Positions 15,523 through 23,186 of a stretch of DNA of 36,912 bases are shown here, piece after piece. Location: contig NZ_JAGQDE010000034.1 in NCBI RefSeq assembly GCF_018069755.1, forward strand, positions 1 through 36,912, written 5' to 3'. The notes beneath the pieces are model-generated. The model saw only the letters and a list, made by a program, of their open reading frames with translations, searched no databases and had not been told where the DNA came from. The position numbers and the translations under genes are program-made. The stretch comes from Ideonella aquatica (GTDB lineage: Bacteria; Pseudomonadota; Gammaproteobacteria; Burkholderiales; Burkholderiaceae_C). The first letter of the stretch is position 1. Every line of letters starts with the position of its first letter.

Positions 15523-16116
15523 TCAGTGCGGTTGGGCGTCGATGACCCGTAGTGTGCCTTCGGCCGCGAGCACGCGCAGTGCGCGCGGGGTGTGGAGTCG
15601 TTCGCCGTTGACCAGAGCGGCCAGCTTGGGCACAGCATCGATCACGGTCGGCTGGGTTGCCCATGCCGGGCGGTCGGCCAGGCGGAAGGTGAAGTTGACC
15701 AGGAACTCGCCGGGCTTGGCTGTCTTGGTGATGGCCTGGATCTGGTCGGCCTGCATGGTGCCCGCGCAAAGCCGGCCCTCTTGTTGGCGGGTGACGGCCA
15801 AGCCCACCGACTTGCCAGTCTGTTCGGCGAACCACTGCTCTGCACCGCTGGCGACGGCGAAGGTCTTGCCGCTGCCTTCGGCTTTGGACTGAAGGACGCC
15901 CGCACCTTCCAGCGCCACGAACTGCCGCCCCACGCCGTGGGTCAACTCCATGGCGTTCAGCACGGCGGGGAACTGCTTGCCCAGACCGAAGCACGCGGCG
16001 CCACTGGCGGCCAGGTATTGGTCTATCGCCGAGCGGAAGTCGGCTTCGCTGGGTGCCCGGTCACTGCAGGCCGAGAGCAGGGCGATGGAAATGGCGAGTG
16101 CGATCTTTGATTTCAT
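15523..16116 (-). CDS. Putative lipoprotein of unknown function
   Basis: A 197-residue protein starting at the ATG at 16116, with AAGGGA just upstream; a longer upstream frame would bury the signal peptide. Residues 1-17 (MKSKIALAISIALLSAC) form a lipoprotein signal with lipobox LSAC and C17 as the lipidated residue. The mature part has no motif I can name; it includes GAACFGLGKQFP and NFTFRLADRPAWA. The gene is transcribed away from the virB-like cluster, so the two share a divergent intergenic region with operator-like repeats. An envelope role linked to the ancestral transfer system is possible but not shown. Confidence 0.75.
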   Translation of the reverse strand: MKSKIALAISIALLSACSDRAPSEADFRSAIDQYLAASGAACFGLGKQFPAVLNAMELTHGVGRQFVALEGAGVLQSKAEGSGKTFAVASGAEQWFAEQTGKSVGLAVTRQQEGRLCAGTMQADQIQAITKTAKPGEFLVNFTFRLADRPAWATQPTVIDAVPKLAALVNGERLHTPRALRVLAAEGTLRVIDAQPH

Positions 16117-16160
16117 GAGAATCCCTTTTGAGGGGTGGATTCTCCGGCGGGTCTCGGTGA

Positions 16161-16198
16161 TTCGCAATTGCGAAATAGCGTGTTTTGCAGATGCAAAA
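16161..16198. promoter_or_regulatory. Paired operator-like palindromes upstream of the lipoprotein gene
   Basis: A perfect 14-bp palindrome TTCGCAATTGCGAA (16161-16174) is followed 23 bp later (centre to centre) by TTTTGCA/TGCAAAA with a 2-bp spacer (16183-16198). Each is followed by ATAG on the plus strand, and a looser half-site (TCTTGCAGAA) comes next at 16207-16216. Two similar palindromes at about two helical turns, 45-85 bp upstream of the ATG at 16116, suggest a dimeric repressor site for the lipoprotein gene. Confidence 0.6.
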
Positions 16199-16315
16199 TA
16201 GGGCGTCTTGCAGAATTATTGTGACGGGTTGATACCGGGCTGGTTGCCTCAGATCGTGTCGCCGGATTCCTGGCTGTACTCGGCCGCGCTAGCAATTTCG
16301 GATAGCCGCTGAACC

Positions 16316-16377
16316 GCCTATCCTGCCCTCGGATTCATTTTGCTAGCAAACGGCGGCGCCAACGCCTATCCTGCCCT
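16316..16377. repeat. Duplicated 14-bp element GCCTATCCTGCCCT
   Basis: Copies at 16316-16329 and 16364-16377, 48 bp apart. Each is preceded by GCTAGCAA (16288-16295, 16342-16349). A reverse copy of the core (GGATAG, 16300-16305) faces the first unit. Probably a duplicated regulatory module or a target of an unknown DNA-binding protein. Confidence 0.5.
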
Positions 16378-16443
16378 AGATACTTCATCTCCCAGCGGCC
16401 CATGTTCATGCAGTCAAGCTCGATCACGGTCTGCACACGTGAT

Positions 16444-16520
16444 GAATACAGTTTGACCACTGTCGACCAATAACGCGCCTACTCCGCGAATACAGTCTGA
16501 ATACACCTTGAATACGTGTT
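16444..16520 (+). repeat. Helically phased GAATAC boxes, 11-bp period
   Basis: GAATAC occurs at 16444, 16488, 16499 and 16510. The last three form perfect 11-bp tandem steps (GAATACAGTCT, GAATACACCTT, GAATACGTGTT), and the first lies exactly 44 bp (4 x 11) before. All boxes therefore face about the same side of the helix. They end about 115 bp before the first transfer gene and are probably a cooperative regulator site. Confidence 0.6.
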
Positions 16521-16634
16521 GGACATAGATTGCGCTGATTTACTTGGTTGCCTTGCTTTGGCGACTCCTGCGACGTTTATTTCTTGGGCTGGAGTCACCA
16601 TAATGACCGCCTGCTTCATAACTCAGGGATCGTG

Positions 16635-16955
16635 ATGGTCTACTACCTCTTGGCCGCAGTTGCGGTCTTATTGACCACCAGCATGGTTTGGCTCAGATAC
16701 CTCCGGAGAATCTCCGGTGGTGGACTCGGCCAGGCCTTGTCACCCACCTTGGCGGGGGTGGGCTTGCACCACGTGATGTTGTCGCTTGGCGCCTTGTTTG
16801 CGGTGCGGCAGCTCTACCTGGCGACGCTGGGCCTGTCTGATTCGCCCGCTGCGCTGCCCGGTGCTCTGGCGCTGTTCGCAGGCCTGGCAGTGCTGTGCAT
16901 GAAGTCGACGGCCGCATTGCCTGCCAAGTCGGCACTGGCCGCTGAAAGGACCTGA
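16635..16955 (+). CDS. Small integral membrane protein preceding virB6
   Basis: A 106-residue protein starting at the ATG at 16635 (MVYYLLAAVAVLL), with AGGGA upstream; a longer frame from 16548 begins with unlikely sequence. Three hydrophobic segments are visible (about 3-18, 35-58 and 73-90) with the short basic loop LRYLRRISGG after the first. It ends 2 bp before the virB6 start, so the two are almost certainly co-translated. It is not recognisably VirB2 or VirB3; a conjugation-associated membrane protein is the best description. Confidence 0.65.
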   Translation: MVYYLLAAVAVLLTTSMVWLRYLRRISGGGLGQALSPTLAGVGLHHVMLSLGALFAVRQLYLATLGLSDSPAALPGALALFAGLAVLCMKSTAALPAKSALAAERT

Positions 16956-16957
16956 CC

Positions 16958-18010
16958 ATGGCCGACTTCCACTTCTACACCGACACCTTCTCGCGCGTCT
17001 CCACGGTGCTGGACACCTACGTCAGCGAAACGGCTGCGTCGGCCATGGCCTCGTTCTCTGGCGTGGTCTACAGCATGCTGATGGTCTACATGATGCTGTG
17101 GGGCTGGTCGACGCTGCGCGGCATGATCAATGAGCCCATCACCGATGGCGTGACCCGAGTCGTGCGCTTGTCGGTCATCGCTGGCCTGGCGCTGAACATG
17201 GGCATCTACAACGCCTACATCAAGGACTTCCTCTGGAACAGCCCCGAGGCCCTGGCTGCCGTGGTCGCCGGAGGCTTCGCGGATGGCACCAGCAACGTGA
17301 ACTTCCTGGACGTGCTGTTCGGCAAGATCTATGAGTTTGGCGCCGGCTACATCGAGAAGGCCAATGCCAGCGCTGGCCTCGTGCCGGACGTCGGGTTGCT
17401 GGCGGCTGGCTGGTCCGTGTGGATTGTGGGCGTGGTGGCCACGCTGTACGGCGCGTTCCTGCTGCTGCTGTCCAAGACCTTCCTGGCGCTGCTGTTGGCC
17501 GTGGGCCCGCTGTTCGTGATCGGTCTGCTGTTTGAGGGCACCAAGCGCTTCTTCGAGTCCTGGCTGGGGCAGGTCCTGAACTTCGTGTTCATGGTCATGC
17601 TCACGGCCGGCGTCATCAAGATGCTGTTCGTGATCATCAGCAGCTACCTGGACCTGGTGTTCACCGGCTACGGCGATGCCGGCGGCGCCGACCCAGGCTT
17701 TGAAGGCATCTTCCCGCTCCTGGCGCTGTGTGGCGTGAGCGTGCTGGTGTTGATGCAGGTGCCTTCTGTGGCGTCGGCCCTGGGCGGCGGCGTTGCGGTT
17801 TCCACGCTCAATGCGGCTGCATGGGCCTACGGCAAGGCTGGTGGCGCGGTGTCCTCCATGCGGCCGACCAACGTACGCAGGGCCATGCTGCATGCCCGCT
17901 CCGATGTCCGCATCGCGCGCAACGCCGCCCGGGCAGTAGGCGCTGCGCCCCTGGCGGTCTATCGCCGCGTCACGGGTGGCACCGGCAACCGGCTGAAGCG
18001 CGCCGCCTGA
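16958..18010 (+). CDS. virB6: Type IV secretion system protein VirB6 (TrbL/VirB6 family)
   Basis: VirB6 is the polytopic inner-membrane component of type IV secretion channels. This 350-residue protein has a short N-terminus, about six hydrophobic segments (two at about 40-85, then a cluster about 145-190, one about 205-225 and one near 245-265), a conserved loop with FEGTKRFFESWLGQVLNF, and a basic cytoplasmic tail. The ATG at 16958 has GAAAGGA upstream. It follows the small membrane protein gene by 2 bp and precedes virB5 by 74 bp. The rest of a transfer apparatus (VirB1-4, VirB7-11, VirD4) is missing from the island, so this is a remnant or a donated module. Confidence 0.85.
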   Translation: MADFHFYTDTFSRVSTVLDTYVSETAASAMASFSGVVYSMLMVYMMLWGWSTLRGMINEPITDGVTRVVRLSVIAGLALNMGIYNAYIKDFLWNSPEALAAVVAGGFADGTSNVNFLDVLFGKIYEFGAGYIEKANASAGLVPDVGLLAAGWSVWIVGVVATLYGAFLLLLSKTFLALLLAVGPLFVIGLLFEGTKRFFESWLGQVLNFVFMVMLTAGVIKMLFVIISSYLDLVFTGYGDAGGADPGFEGIFPLLALCGVSVLVLMQVPSVASALGGGVAVSTLNAAAWAYGKAGGAVSSMRPTNVRRAMLHARSDVRIARNAARAVGAAPLAVYRRVTGGTGNRLKRAA

Positions 18011-18020
18011 CTGGCCAAGA

Positions 18021-18038
18021 TTTTCGCGCCCGCGAAAA
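18021..18038. promoter_or_regulatory. Palindrome copy 3 (TTTTCGCG arms) between virB6 and virB5
   Basis: Arms TTTTCGCG (18021-18028) and CGCGAAAA (18031-18038) with a 2-bp CC spacer, 11 bp after the virB6 stop. The core and spacer match the copy at 15177-15198. It lies inside the transfer transcription unit and may regulate virB5. Confidence 0.6.
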
Positions 18039-18084
18039 AGCGCTGGGCGACCTGAGCAACCGCAACCCCAAGGAGCCTCCATTC

Positions 18085-18804
18085 ATGGCCCGACTCTTTC
18101 GAACCCTGTTCCTGACGCTGTGCGTGCTCGCCACGCCCCCCTCCAAAGCCGGTATTCCTGTGATTGACAACGCGAACCTGCAGAACTCGATGCAACAGGT
18201 GATCGCCTGGGGCTCGCAGTACGCCCAGATGGCCCAGCAGTACCAGCAGCTGGTGCAGCAATACAACCAGGCCGTCAGCACCTTCAACAGCCTGAACGGC
18301 GTGCGCGGCATGGCCGACCTGGTGAACACGCCAGCCCTGCGGCGCTACCTGCCCAACGAGTGGAGCGAGGCAATGAACCTGCTGCAAAGCCCGGGCGGCT
18401 ACACCAACCTTCAGGGCTCCATCAACGCCCTGAGGGCGGCCAACCGCATCGCCGGCATCGAGGACACCACCCTCAACCCCAACAGTGCCGCAGGCCGAGC
18501 GATGGTGGGCGCACAGAACCAGACCGCCCTTAATCGCGCCTTGGGCGAGGAGGGCTACAAGCAGGCCAGCGAGCGCATCGCCGCCATCCAAACCCTGATC
18601 GACAAGGTGAACGGCGCGCCCGAGCAGAAAGATGTGCTCGACCTGCAGGCCCGCATCCAGTCGGAGCAGGCCATGGTGCAGAACGAAAGCGTGAAGCTGG
18701 CCTTGATGGCTCAGCTGCAGCAGGCCCAGCGCGACATCCAGGCGCAGCAGGCGCGGGAGGTGTCGATCAAGGCCCTGCGGGGCTCGCCGCCGCCGAGGTT
18801 CTGA
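18085..18804 (+). CDS. virB5: Type IV secretion system protein VirB5
   Basis: VirB5 is a minor pilus-tip component exported to the periplasm. The 239-residue protein starts at the ATG at 18085, which has AAGGAG 9 nt upstream. Residues 1-23 (MARLFRTLFLTLC then VLATPPSKAG) form a signal peptide. The mature part begins IPVIDNANLQNSMQQVIAWG, typical of VirB5/TrbJ proteins, and continues as a Gln/Ala-rich helical protein with long coiled stretches (MAQQYQQLVQQYNQAV; LMAQLQQAQRDIQAQQAREV). The order VirB6 then VirB5 is the reverse of the Agrobacterium order. A terminator-like hairpin follows, so this is the last gene of the transfer fragment. Confidence 0.83.
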   Translation: MARLFRTLFLTLCVLATPPSKAGIPVIDNANLQNSMQQVIAWGSQYAQMAQQYQQLVQQYNQAVSTFNSLNGVRGMADLVNTPALRRYLPNEWSEAMNLLQSPGGYTNLQGSINALRAANRIAGIEDTTLNPNSAAGRAMVGAQNQTALNRALGEEGYKQASERIAAIQTLIDKVNGAPEQKDVLDLQARIQSEQAMVQNESVKLALMAQLQQAQRDIQAQQAREVSIKALRGSPPPRF

Positions 18805-18842
18805 TGTTATCGGGCGGGTGCGAGCGCTGCCACGCTGACGTG

Positions 18843-18866
18843 AAGCCGGGCCTCGCGCCCGGCTTT
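18843..18866 (+). terminator. Intrinsic terminator after virB5
   Basis: Stem AAGCCGGGC (18843-18851) pairs with GCCCGGCTT (18857-18865) around a 5-nt loop, followed by a short TTT. It lies 39 bp after the virB5 stop in the right orientation. The poor T-run lowers confidence. Confidence 0.6.
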
Positions 18867-19175
18867 GTCATCTCGGTCAAACAAAGCCTAGAGATCGCTC
18901 GCCGCTGGGCATCACCCGGGGGCACCTGCAGAGCCCCCGAGCGAGCCCGCCAGCGTACTCAATGCAGCAGCGTCAAGGGTCCGCTGCGCCGCGATCCTCA
19001 CCCGGTCCTGGCCTTCGGCCAGGCTGCGGCTTGCGACCGCGCCCTTGACTCGGCGCCCGAACCGTAGGGCGGCATATCGGCGGCTCGAACCGGAAGGGTC
19101 CCACAACGCCATGAATGCCCTGGCTTAGGGAATCTAACCTCAAAATCTATTGTATCCAAATAAACTGCGCGCAAA
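18867..19175. other. Gene-free stretch between transfer remnant and patatin-like gene
   Basis: About 310 bp. A 7-bp GC hairpin (CGGGGGC 18917-18923 with GCCCCCG 18933-18939) and another (CCTGGCC 19007-19013 with GGCCAGG 19017-19023) are visible, neither with a T-run. A 66-codon minus-strand frame (19112-18912) could be the tail of a lost plasmid gene but has no support. At about 19125 composition drops abruptly to AT-rich, marking a junction with DNA of another origin. Confidence 0.4.
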
Positions 19176-22094
19176 TTACTGTCGGTTACCTCTATTGCTG
19201 CTGCACGATACGCTCTTTTCGCAAATAGATTGAAATAAATCGATGGCCTTTTGGATGTCGTCCCATTCAGTGTACCTGCCGGGTGAGTCGGGACGAGCTG
19301 TCAGTGCTTTCAAAATGGCGTCGCGCGACGACTCAGATAATCTCCAAGCGAGTTGTGGATTGGGGAAGGTGCGTGAGCCGTATCCTACGCTCGGTCTATC
19401 AATAATTAGACTATCACTACCCGACTTCGGGCTATTGGAATCGCGCAATAAACGGCCCAGGCGCACATCCACCCAGCTACCTATGGAATTATCTTTAATT
19501 CCGTCATCGATACGCATTTCTTGTAGGTAGTCCTTCATCTGACGCTCCGCGGTCAATCCCCGTGCCTCACGAGCACTCAGCACTGCATCGATCGGTACTA
19601 GCGACTCTGTCTTCATGAGAGAGTTATCTATAAGGCTGTCAATAGGTGTGGTTTCGCCCATCATGGCTCGCAATTCGCGAGTGTCATAAGAACGGGCAGC
19701 CGGCCAAATTGACCCGAATCGGCGCTCTCCACTTGGCTGTATATCCGAACTCTCTCCGTCATTTGCGATCGATGGGTATGGCGAATTGGTTGCGGCTTGA
19801 TATAATAGATACTCACGGTCAAGCGGATCATTTCCCAAGTCAAGCGGGTCGTTTACAAGAGATAGACCAAGTATGTGAAGCTTAATTCTATTGGATAATC
19901 TACCAGAGGCTCGTAGTCGTCTCCAGCTGTCGCGAATGGCCTTTATCGTTTCAAGCGCAGTGGTTGCTCCAAAATTCTCGACGTATCCGCCATCAACAAC
20001 TTGGCCCCAAATTACACTTGGAACACTTGGCCAGTCGTGATCCTCATCTCCCCATCCGTGCCACTCCCACTGCCTCGCGAAATATGCCTCCCAAGCCCAC
20101 TTGTCCGGAGAGCTGACGATTGTGGCTGCTGGACTGAGAAAGGTGAATCGAGCACTGAGATGTATAGCGGTGGCCAATGGCATATCACGAATTCCATGTA
20201 ATGAGCATCGACTTCTTGCGATGTAAGCGTCAGGATGCCATGCATTTGATAGCGCAGTGCCGCTAACCAGGAACCGCTTGCCGGAGTTGATTTCAGTCGC
20301 GTTGAATATGATTAACGGCGGCTCGATATTGCCCAGATCAGTCAATCTCCCAAGTCCTTCTGTAGAGGACTGTATTCCTTCGCTCGCAAAGGACGCAATG
20401 GCAGCGCTCCAGGCTAGATTCCAACTTTCTTCCAATATCTGGTCACGAGTGGCCCCAGGTATCTTTGCTGGGAAAAGAAGCTGCGCTGCATCGTGCAACA
20501 GCATGCCGCCGATAACTGGTCCAAAAAAGTCATGGCTATAAAATCGGTTCAAGAGTTCGAGGCTGGCCATTTCTCTGCCGGGGCCGAAGATTGCTCGCGC
20601 TTTCGCCCAGGTCGCAATACCCAGGCTGGCACCCGATACTGTACTTGCCGCAAAAATGTAGTCGCCGAATTTTCCATTAGTTCTGCGATCGAGCTGATTA
20701 AGGGACTTTGCGGTGAATTCAGCAGCCCGTATCCCACCGCCTGAGCTAGTTGCGATGATTAGAGGAATCGTTTCTTCTGCGGTTGACTCGCCTTGTTTAA
20801 TAGTTCTTGCATTAATCCAGTTCAATAGTCGCAGATCTAGTTCATTGGTGGTTTCAAGGCGTTCAGTTCTAAAGCATTGACTAAGTGATTTGCTGTTTTC
20901 CGAGAAGAGTGACTTGGGATCTGGTTGGCTTGCCAGTGATGGTATTTTATGGTTGTCTACCGAGTGTCCAAATATGAGTACTAGAAGAAATGGTGCGGCA
21001 GCTAACGAAGGGGCGCCCAATCGCTGTGGCAAAACCACAAAAAATAATGACATCATCGTCGCCCAGAAGGTGCAGATAGATGCAATCACTCCGACCGAGC
21101 CGATTTCTTGTGCTGCAATAACTGGACTATAAAGGAGCGATGAAATGGCAACTAAGGAGATCGATAGTGTGAATAGTGTTGATCTCTTTGTTATACACGA
21201 TATGCCGTGTTCTGACTGTTGTTGAAGGAATCTATTTATTAGCCATCTCGCTGAGGATCTGTGGCGAAATAGGAGTAAGGCTGAGGCTAGAAATGGAATT
21301 ATTCGTAGCCATATGTCGGGCGATAAGTGGTGCGCGTCACTTATCGCTTCATATATCGTGTACGAGTGGTGAACGGCGCTTGAGCTTATGTCTCTTGGGA
21401 AGTGTTCGGGTGGGATGAATAGCAGAAGACTAAACGTCGCCAAGAGGATGATAGGGTAAGTTGATAGTATTAGCCAGTGAGGTCTTGCGAGCGATTCTTG
21501 TCCTTTCGATATTGTGGATCTTGGTGAGAATTGGTTTTTGCTGATGCTATTTCCTAGTGTGACAAAGGCAATTATGCTCCCCAGGGCAAGGATCGATATT
21601 ATGCTGCAGCCTCGATAGAATAGTATTGCTTTTAGATCTCTTGTTGGTGCAATGGCATTATGTACATCTTCAAGTTGGTCTGCTAGTATTAACATGAAGA
21701 ATGGGGCCGCTGCGCAAGTCGCTAGGTAAGCAGGAGCCAGTGTTAGGAGATATTTCGCTTCCTTGTCTTCCGAGCGAATTCTGGAGAAGTTGGATAGTGT
21801 GTTCTTTATTGGTTGATTGCTAAGAATTCTGGAGATATTGAAAATTGAGATAGCAAAGATGCTTGCGATTGACAATAGATAGACTTTGGAGTGGCCTTGT
21901 AGAATTTCGTTTGGGCCGTTATAGTAGTTTCCCATCCAGTAGTCTTGCAGCAGTTCTTCCCCTTGGCTGGAAATGAACAGTGTTCCATTGAAAATCAGGA
22001 TTCCTAGTATTGGGTAGATGTTTAGCAGGACGAGGGATGCAAGTAGTTGGATCCGCCATACCATGCCGCCTAGGAGAGAAGTTATATAATTCAT
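19176..22094 (-). CDS. Polytopic membrane protein with C-terminal patatin-like phospholipase domain
   Basis: A 972-residue protein starting at the ATG at 22094 (a TTG 6 codons upstream is possible). The N-terminal ~375 residues hold about nine hydrophobic membrane segments. The C-terminal part is a patatin-like lipase: oxyanion-hole motif SSGGGIRAAEF (about 450-460), nucleophile elbow GASLG with S490 (AASTVSGASLG), the conserved LSARFTFLSPA stretch (about 646-656) and catalytic aspartate D701 in VVDGGYVENFG. The Ser-Asp dyad is therefore complete, and the enzyme should hydrolyse membrane lipids or acyl esters at the inner membrane. The gene is far more AT-rich than its neighbours, a sign of separate transfer. 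No partner gene encoding a nucleotide cyclase or sensor is adjacent. A role in phage defence is possible but only inferred from location. Confidence 0.85.
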   Translation of the reverse strand: MNYITSLLGGMVWRIQLLASLVLLNIYPILGILIFNGTLFISSQGEELLQDYWMGNYYNGPNEILQGHSKVYLLSIASIFAISIFNISRILSNQPIKNTLSNFSRIRSEDKEAKYLLTLAPAYLATCAAAPFFMLILADQLEDVHNAIAPTRDLKAILFYRGCSIISILALGSIIAFVTLGNSISKNQFSPRSTISKGQESLARPHWLILSTYPIILLATFSLLLFIPPEHFPRDISSSAVHHSYTIYEAISDAHHLSPDIWLRIIPFLASALLLFRHRSSARWLINRFLQQQSEHGISCITKRSTLFTLSISLVAISSLLYSPVIAAQEIGSVGVIASICTFWATMMSLFFVVLPQRLGAPSLAAAPFLLVLIFGHSVDNHKIPSLASQPDPKSLFSENSKSLSQCFRTERLETTNELDLRLLNWINARTIKQGESTAEETIPLIIATSSGGGIRAAEFTAKSLNQLDRRTNGKFGDYIFAASTVSGASLGIATWAKARAIFGPGREMASLELLNRFYSHDFFGPVIGGMLLHDAAQLLFPAKIPGATRDQILEESWNLAWSAAIASFASEGIQSSTEGLGRLTDLGNIEPPLIIFNATEINSGKRFLVSGTALSNAWHPDAYIARSRCSLHGIRDMPLATAIHLSARFTFLSPAATIVSSPDKWAWEAYFARQWEWHGWGDEDHDWPSVPSVIWGQVVDGGYVENFGATTALETIKAIRDSWRRLRASGRLSNRIKLHILGLSLVNDPLDLGNDPLDREYLLYQAATNSPYPSIANDGESSDIQPSGERRFGSIWPAARSYDTRELRAMMGETTPIDSLIDNSLMKTESLVPIDAVLSAREARGLTAERQMKDYLQEMRIDDGIKDNSIGSWVDVRLGRLLRDSNSPKSGSDSLIIDRPSVGYGSRTFPNPQLAWRLSESSRDAILKALTARPDSPGRYTEWDDIQKAIDLFQSICEKSVSCSSNRGNRQ

Positions 22095-22289
22095 TGCCTG
22101 CCCGAGAAGCAAGATTTGACTCTAATTTAGGTTTGCGCAAGATTCGGCCTCGAATGGCAGTGCGCTGAACCGATTTGCATTTGATGCGCTCGTTCGCAAA
22201 TTCGCAGCCTTTGCACGCCTCAGGGCTGCAGAATTGAGGGTGGCCTGGCTCATCTGCCTTGCAGCAGAGGCACTCATTTCATCACTGCG

Positions 22290-23052
22290 GTGAGTTTCAT
22301 TCACTAGCCACCTGTTGACTAGCGCAATCAGCGTATGCGGTCGCGACGTTTGCTTGGCCGATGCTCGGATGGGCAACTCTGCATGTCCTAACTGGAGTCT
22401 GAAGATTCGGCCCTGAACTTCTATGCGAGCAAGGACGCCTGTTTGGACCTTCTTTTTGTTCGACCTGTCGAGCTTTCGGATTAGTGAGGTCCAGCACCCT
22501 GCGAGAGTTCGGGCGTATGGCGCTGTGCCAAGTTACCTTTCCGCTAGCTAGGAGACGCCTGCTTGCTCCTCGGTAGCCGTGTTCTGCAAAGACGACGCGC
22601 CTGTTGACGCTGTTCTTAGTGAACCCTGGCGCTGCAATCAGGGGGGCGCCTACGAGCTTCGCGCTCTTGGCGTTGCGCAACTCATTGCCGGTTCGCAGGA
22701 TCTTTACGGCTGGCTTGTGCTTCCTCAGCGAGTCCCTTAACGACTGGATCGTGGTCGTGTCGGACGGCTGTTCGTCCCAGTCTTCCTGCCTTACGAACTC
22801 ACGGAGCACCGGCATGTCATGCAGCGCGCCTTCCAGCGCCGTGTCGCTCAGCACGAACCACTGCAGCATGAGGTGGATGCGCAGCCTGGTCTTTGTCGAG
22901 AACGGCGGGCTTCGGCGCCTGCGTTGCGGGAGACTCTGCGACACCAGGTCTACAAACTCGGTCCATGGAATGACCTTCTCCATATCGGCCAGGAACTCCC
23001 GGCGCCGCGTTTGCTTGACCCTCAGTCCCAAACCCAGGTTGTGCTGCTTCAT
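22290..23052 (-). pseudogene. Decayed IS5-family transposase
   Basis: The N-terminus is typical of IS5 transposases: TRRREFLADMEKVIPWTEFV, TRLRIHLMLQWFVLSD, GALHDMPVLREF and IAAPGFTKN. The reading then jumps to VVFAEHGYRGASRRLLASGK and VTWHSAIRP, which in intact relatives lies far downstream, so much of the DDE core is deleted. After about residue 190 the frame shifts; the expected C-terminus (PHTLIALVNRWLVNE) continues in another minus-strand frame, ending near 22290. An IS5-like end GGGAAGG sits at 23121-23115, about 65 bp upstream of the start codon; the other end was not found. The element cannot transpose by itself. It directly precedes the AT-rich patatin-like gene and may mark how that gene arrived. 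Confidence 0.85.
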
Positions 23053-23186
23053 GGTCCCTATCGTATCAGGGCTTCACGTCGGTGCCAAGTGCGGCTTGGG
23101 CCGATTTATGCAGACCTTCCCTTGTAGATTAGGGAGAGATTAGAAATAGATTAGCGATCTTGGCTGGTTGAAAAAGCTGTTTGTAA

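Larger units (their letters stand above)
16199..16634. promoter_or_regulatory. Divergent intergenic region between lipoprotein and virB-like genes
   Basis: About 435 bp with no credible gene. It contains a duplicated module: GCTAGCAA at 16288 and 16342, and GCCTATCCTGCCCT at 16316-16329 and 16364-16377. Further right are four GAATAC boxes (see 16444-16520). This is the likely promoter region of the transfer genes starting at 16635. Confidence 0.5.

Noticed and set aside
18804-19067. 87-codon plus-strand frame after virB5
   Set aside because: It runs through the virB5 terminator hairpin, has no ribosome site and no protein-like pattern.
18912-19112. 66-codon minus-strand frame (MALWDPSGSSRRYAALRFG...)
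   Set aside because: Looks somewhat protein-like and might be the end of a lost plasmid gene, but I cannot assign a family and there is no ribosome site.
19176-22094. CBASS with a patatin effector
   Set aside because: No CD-NTase, Cap2/Cap3 or other CBASS gene is adjacent; the protein is membrane-embedded, unlike CapV.
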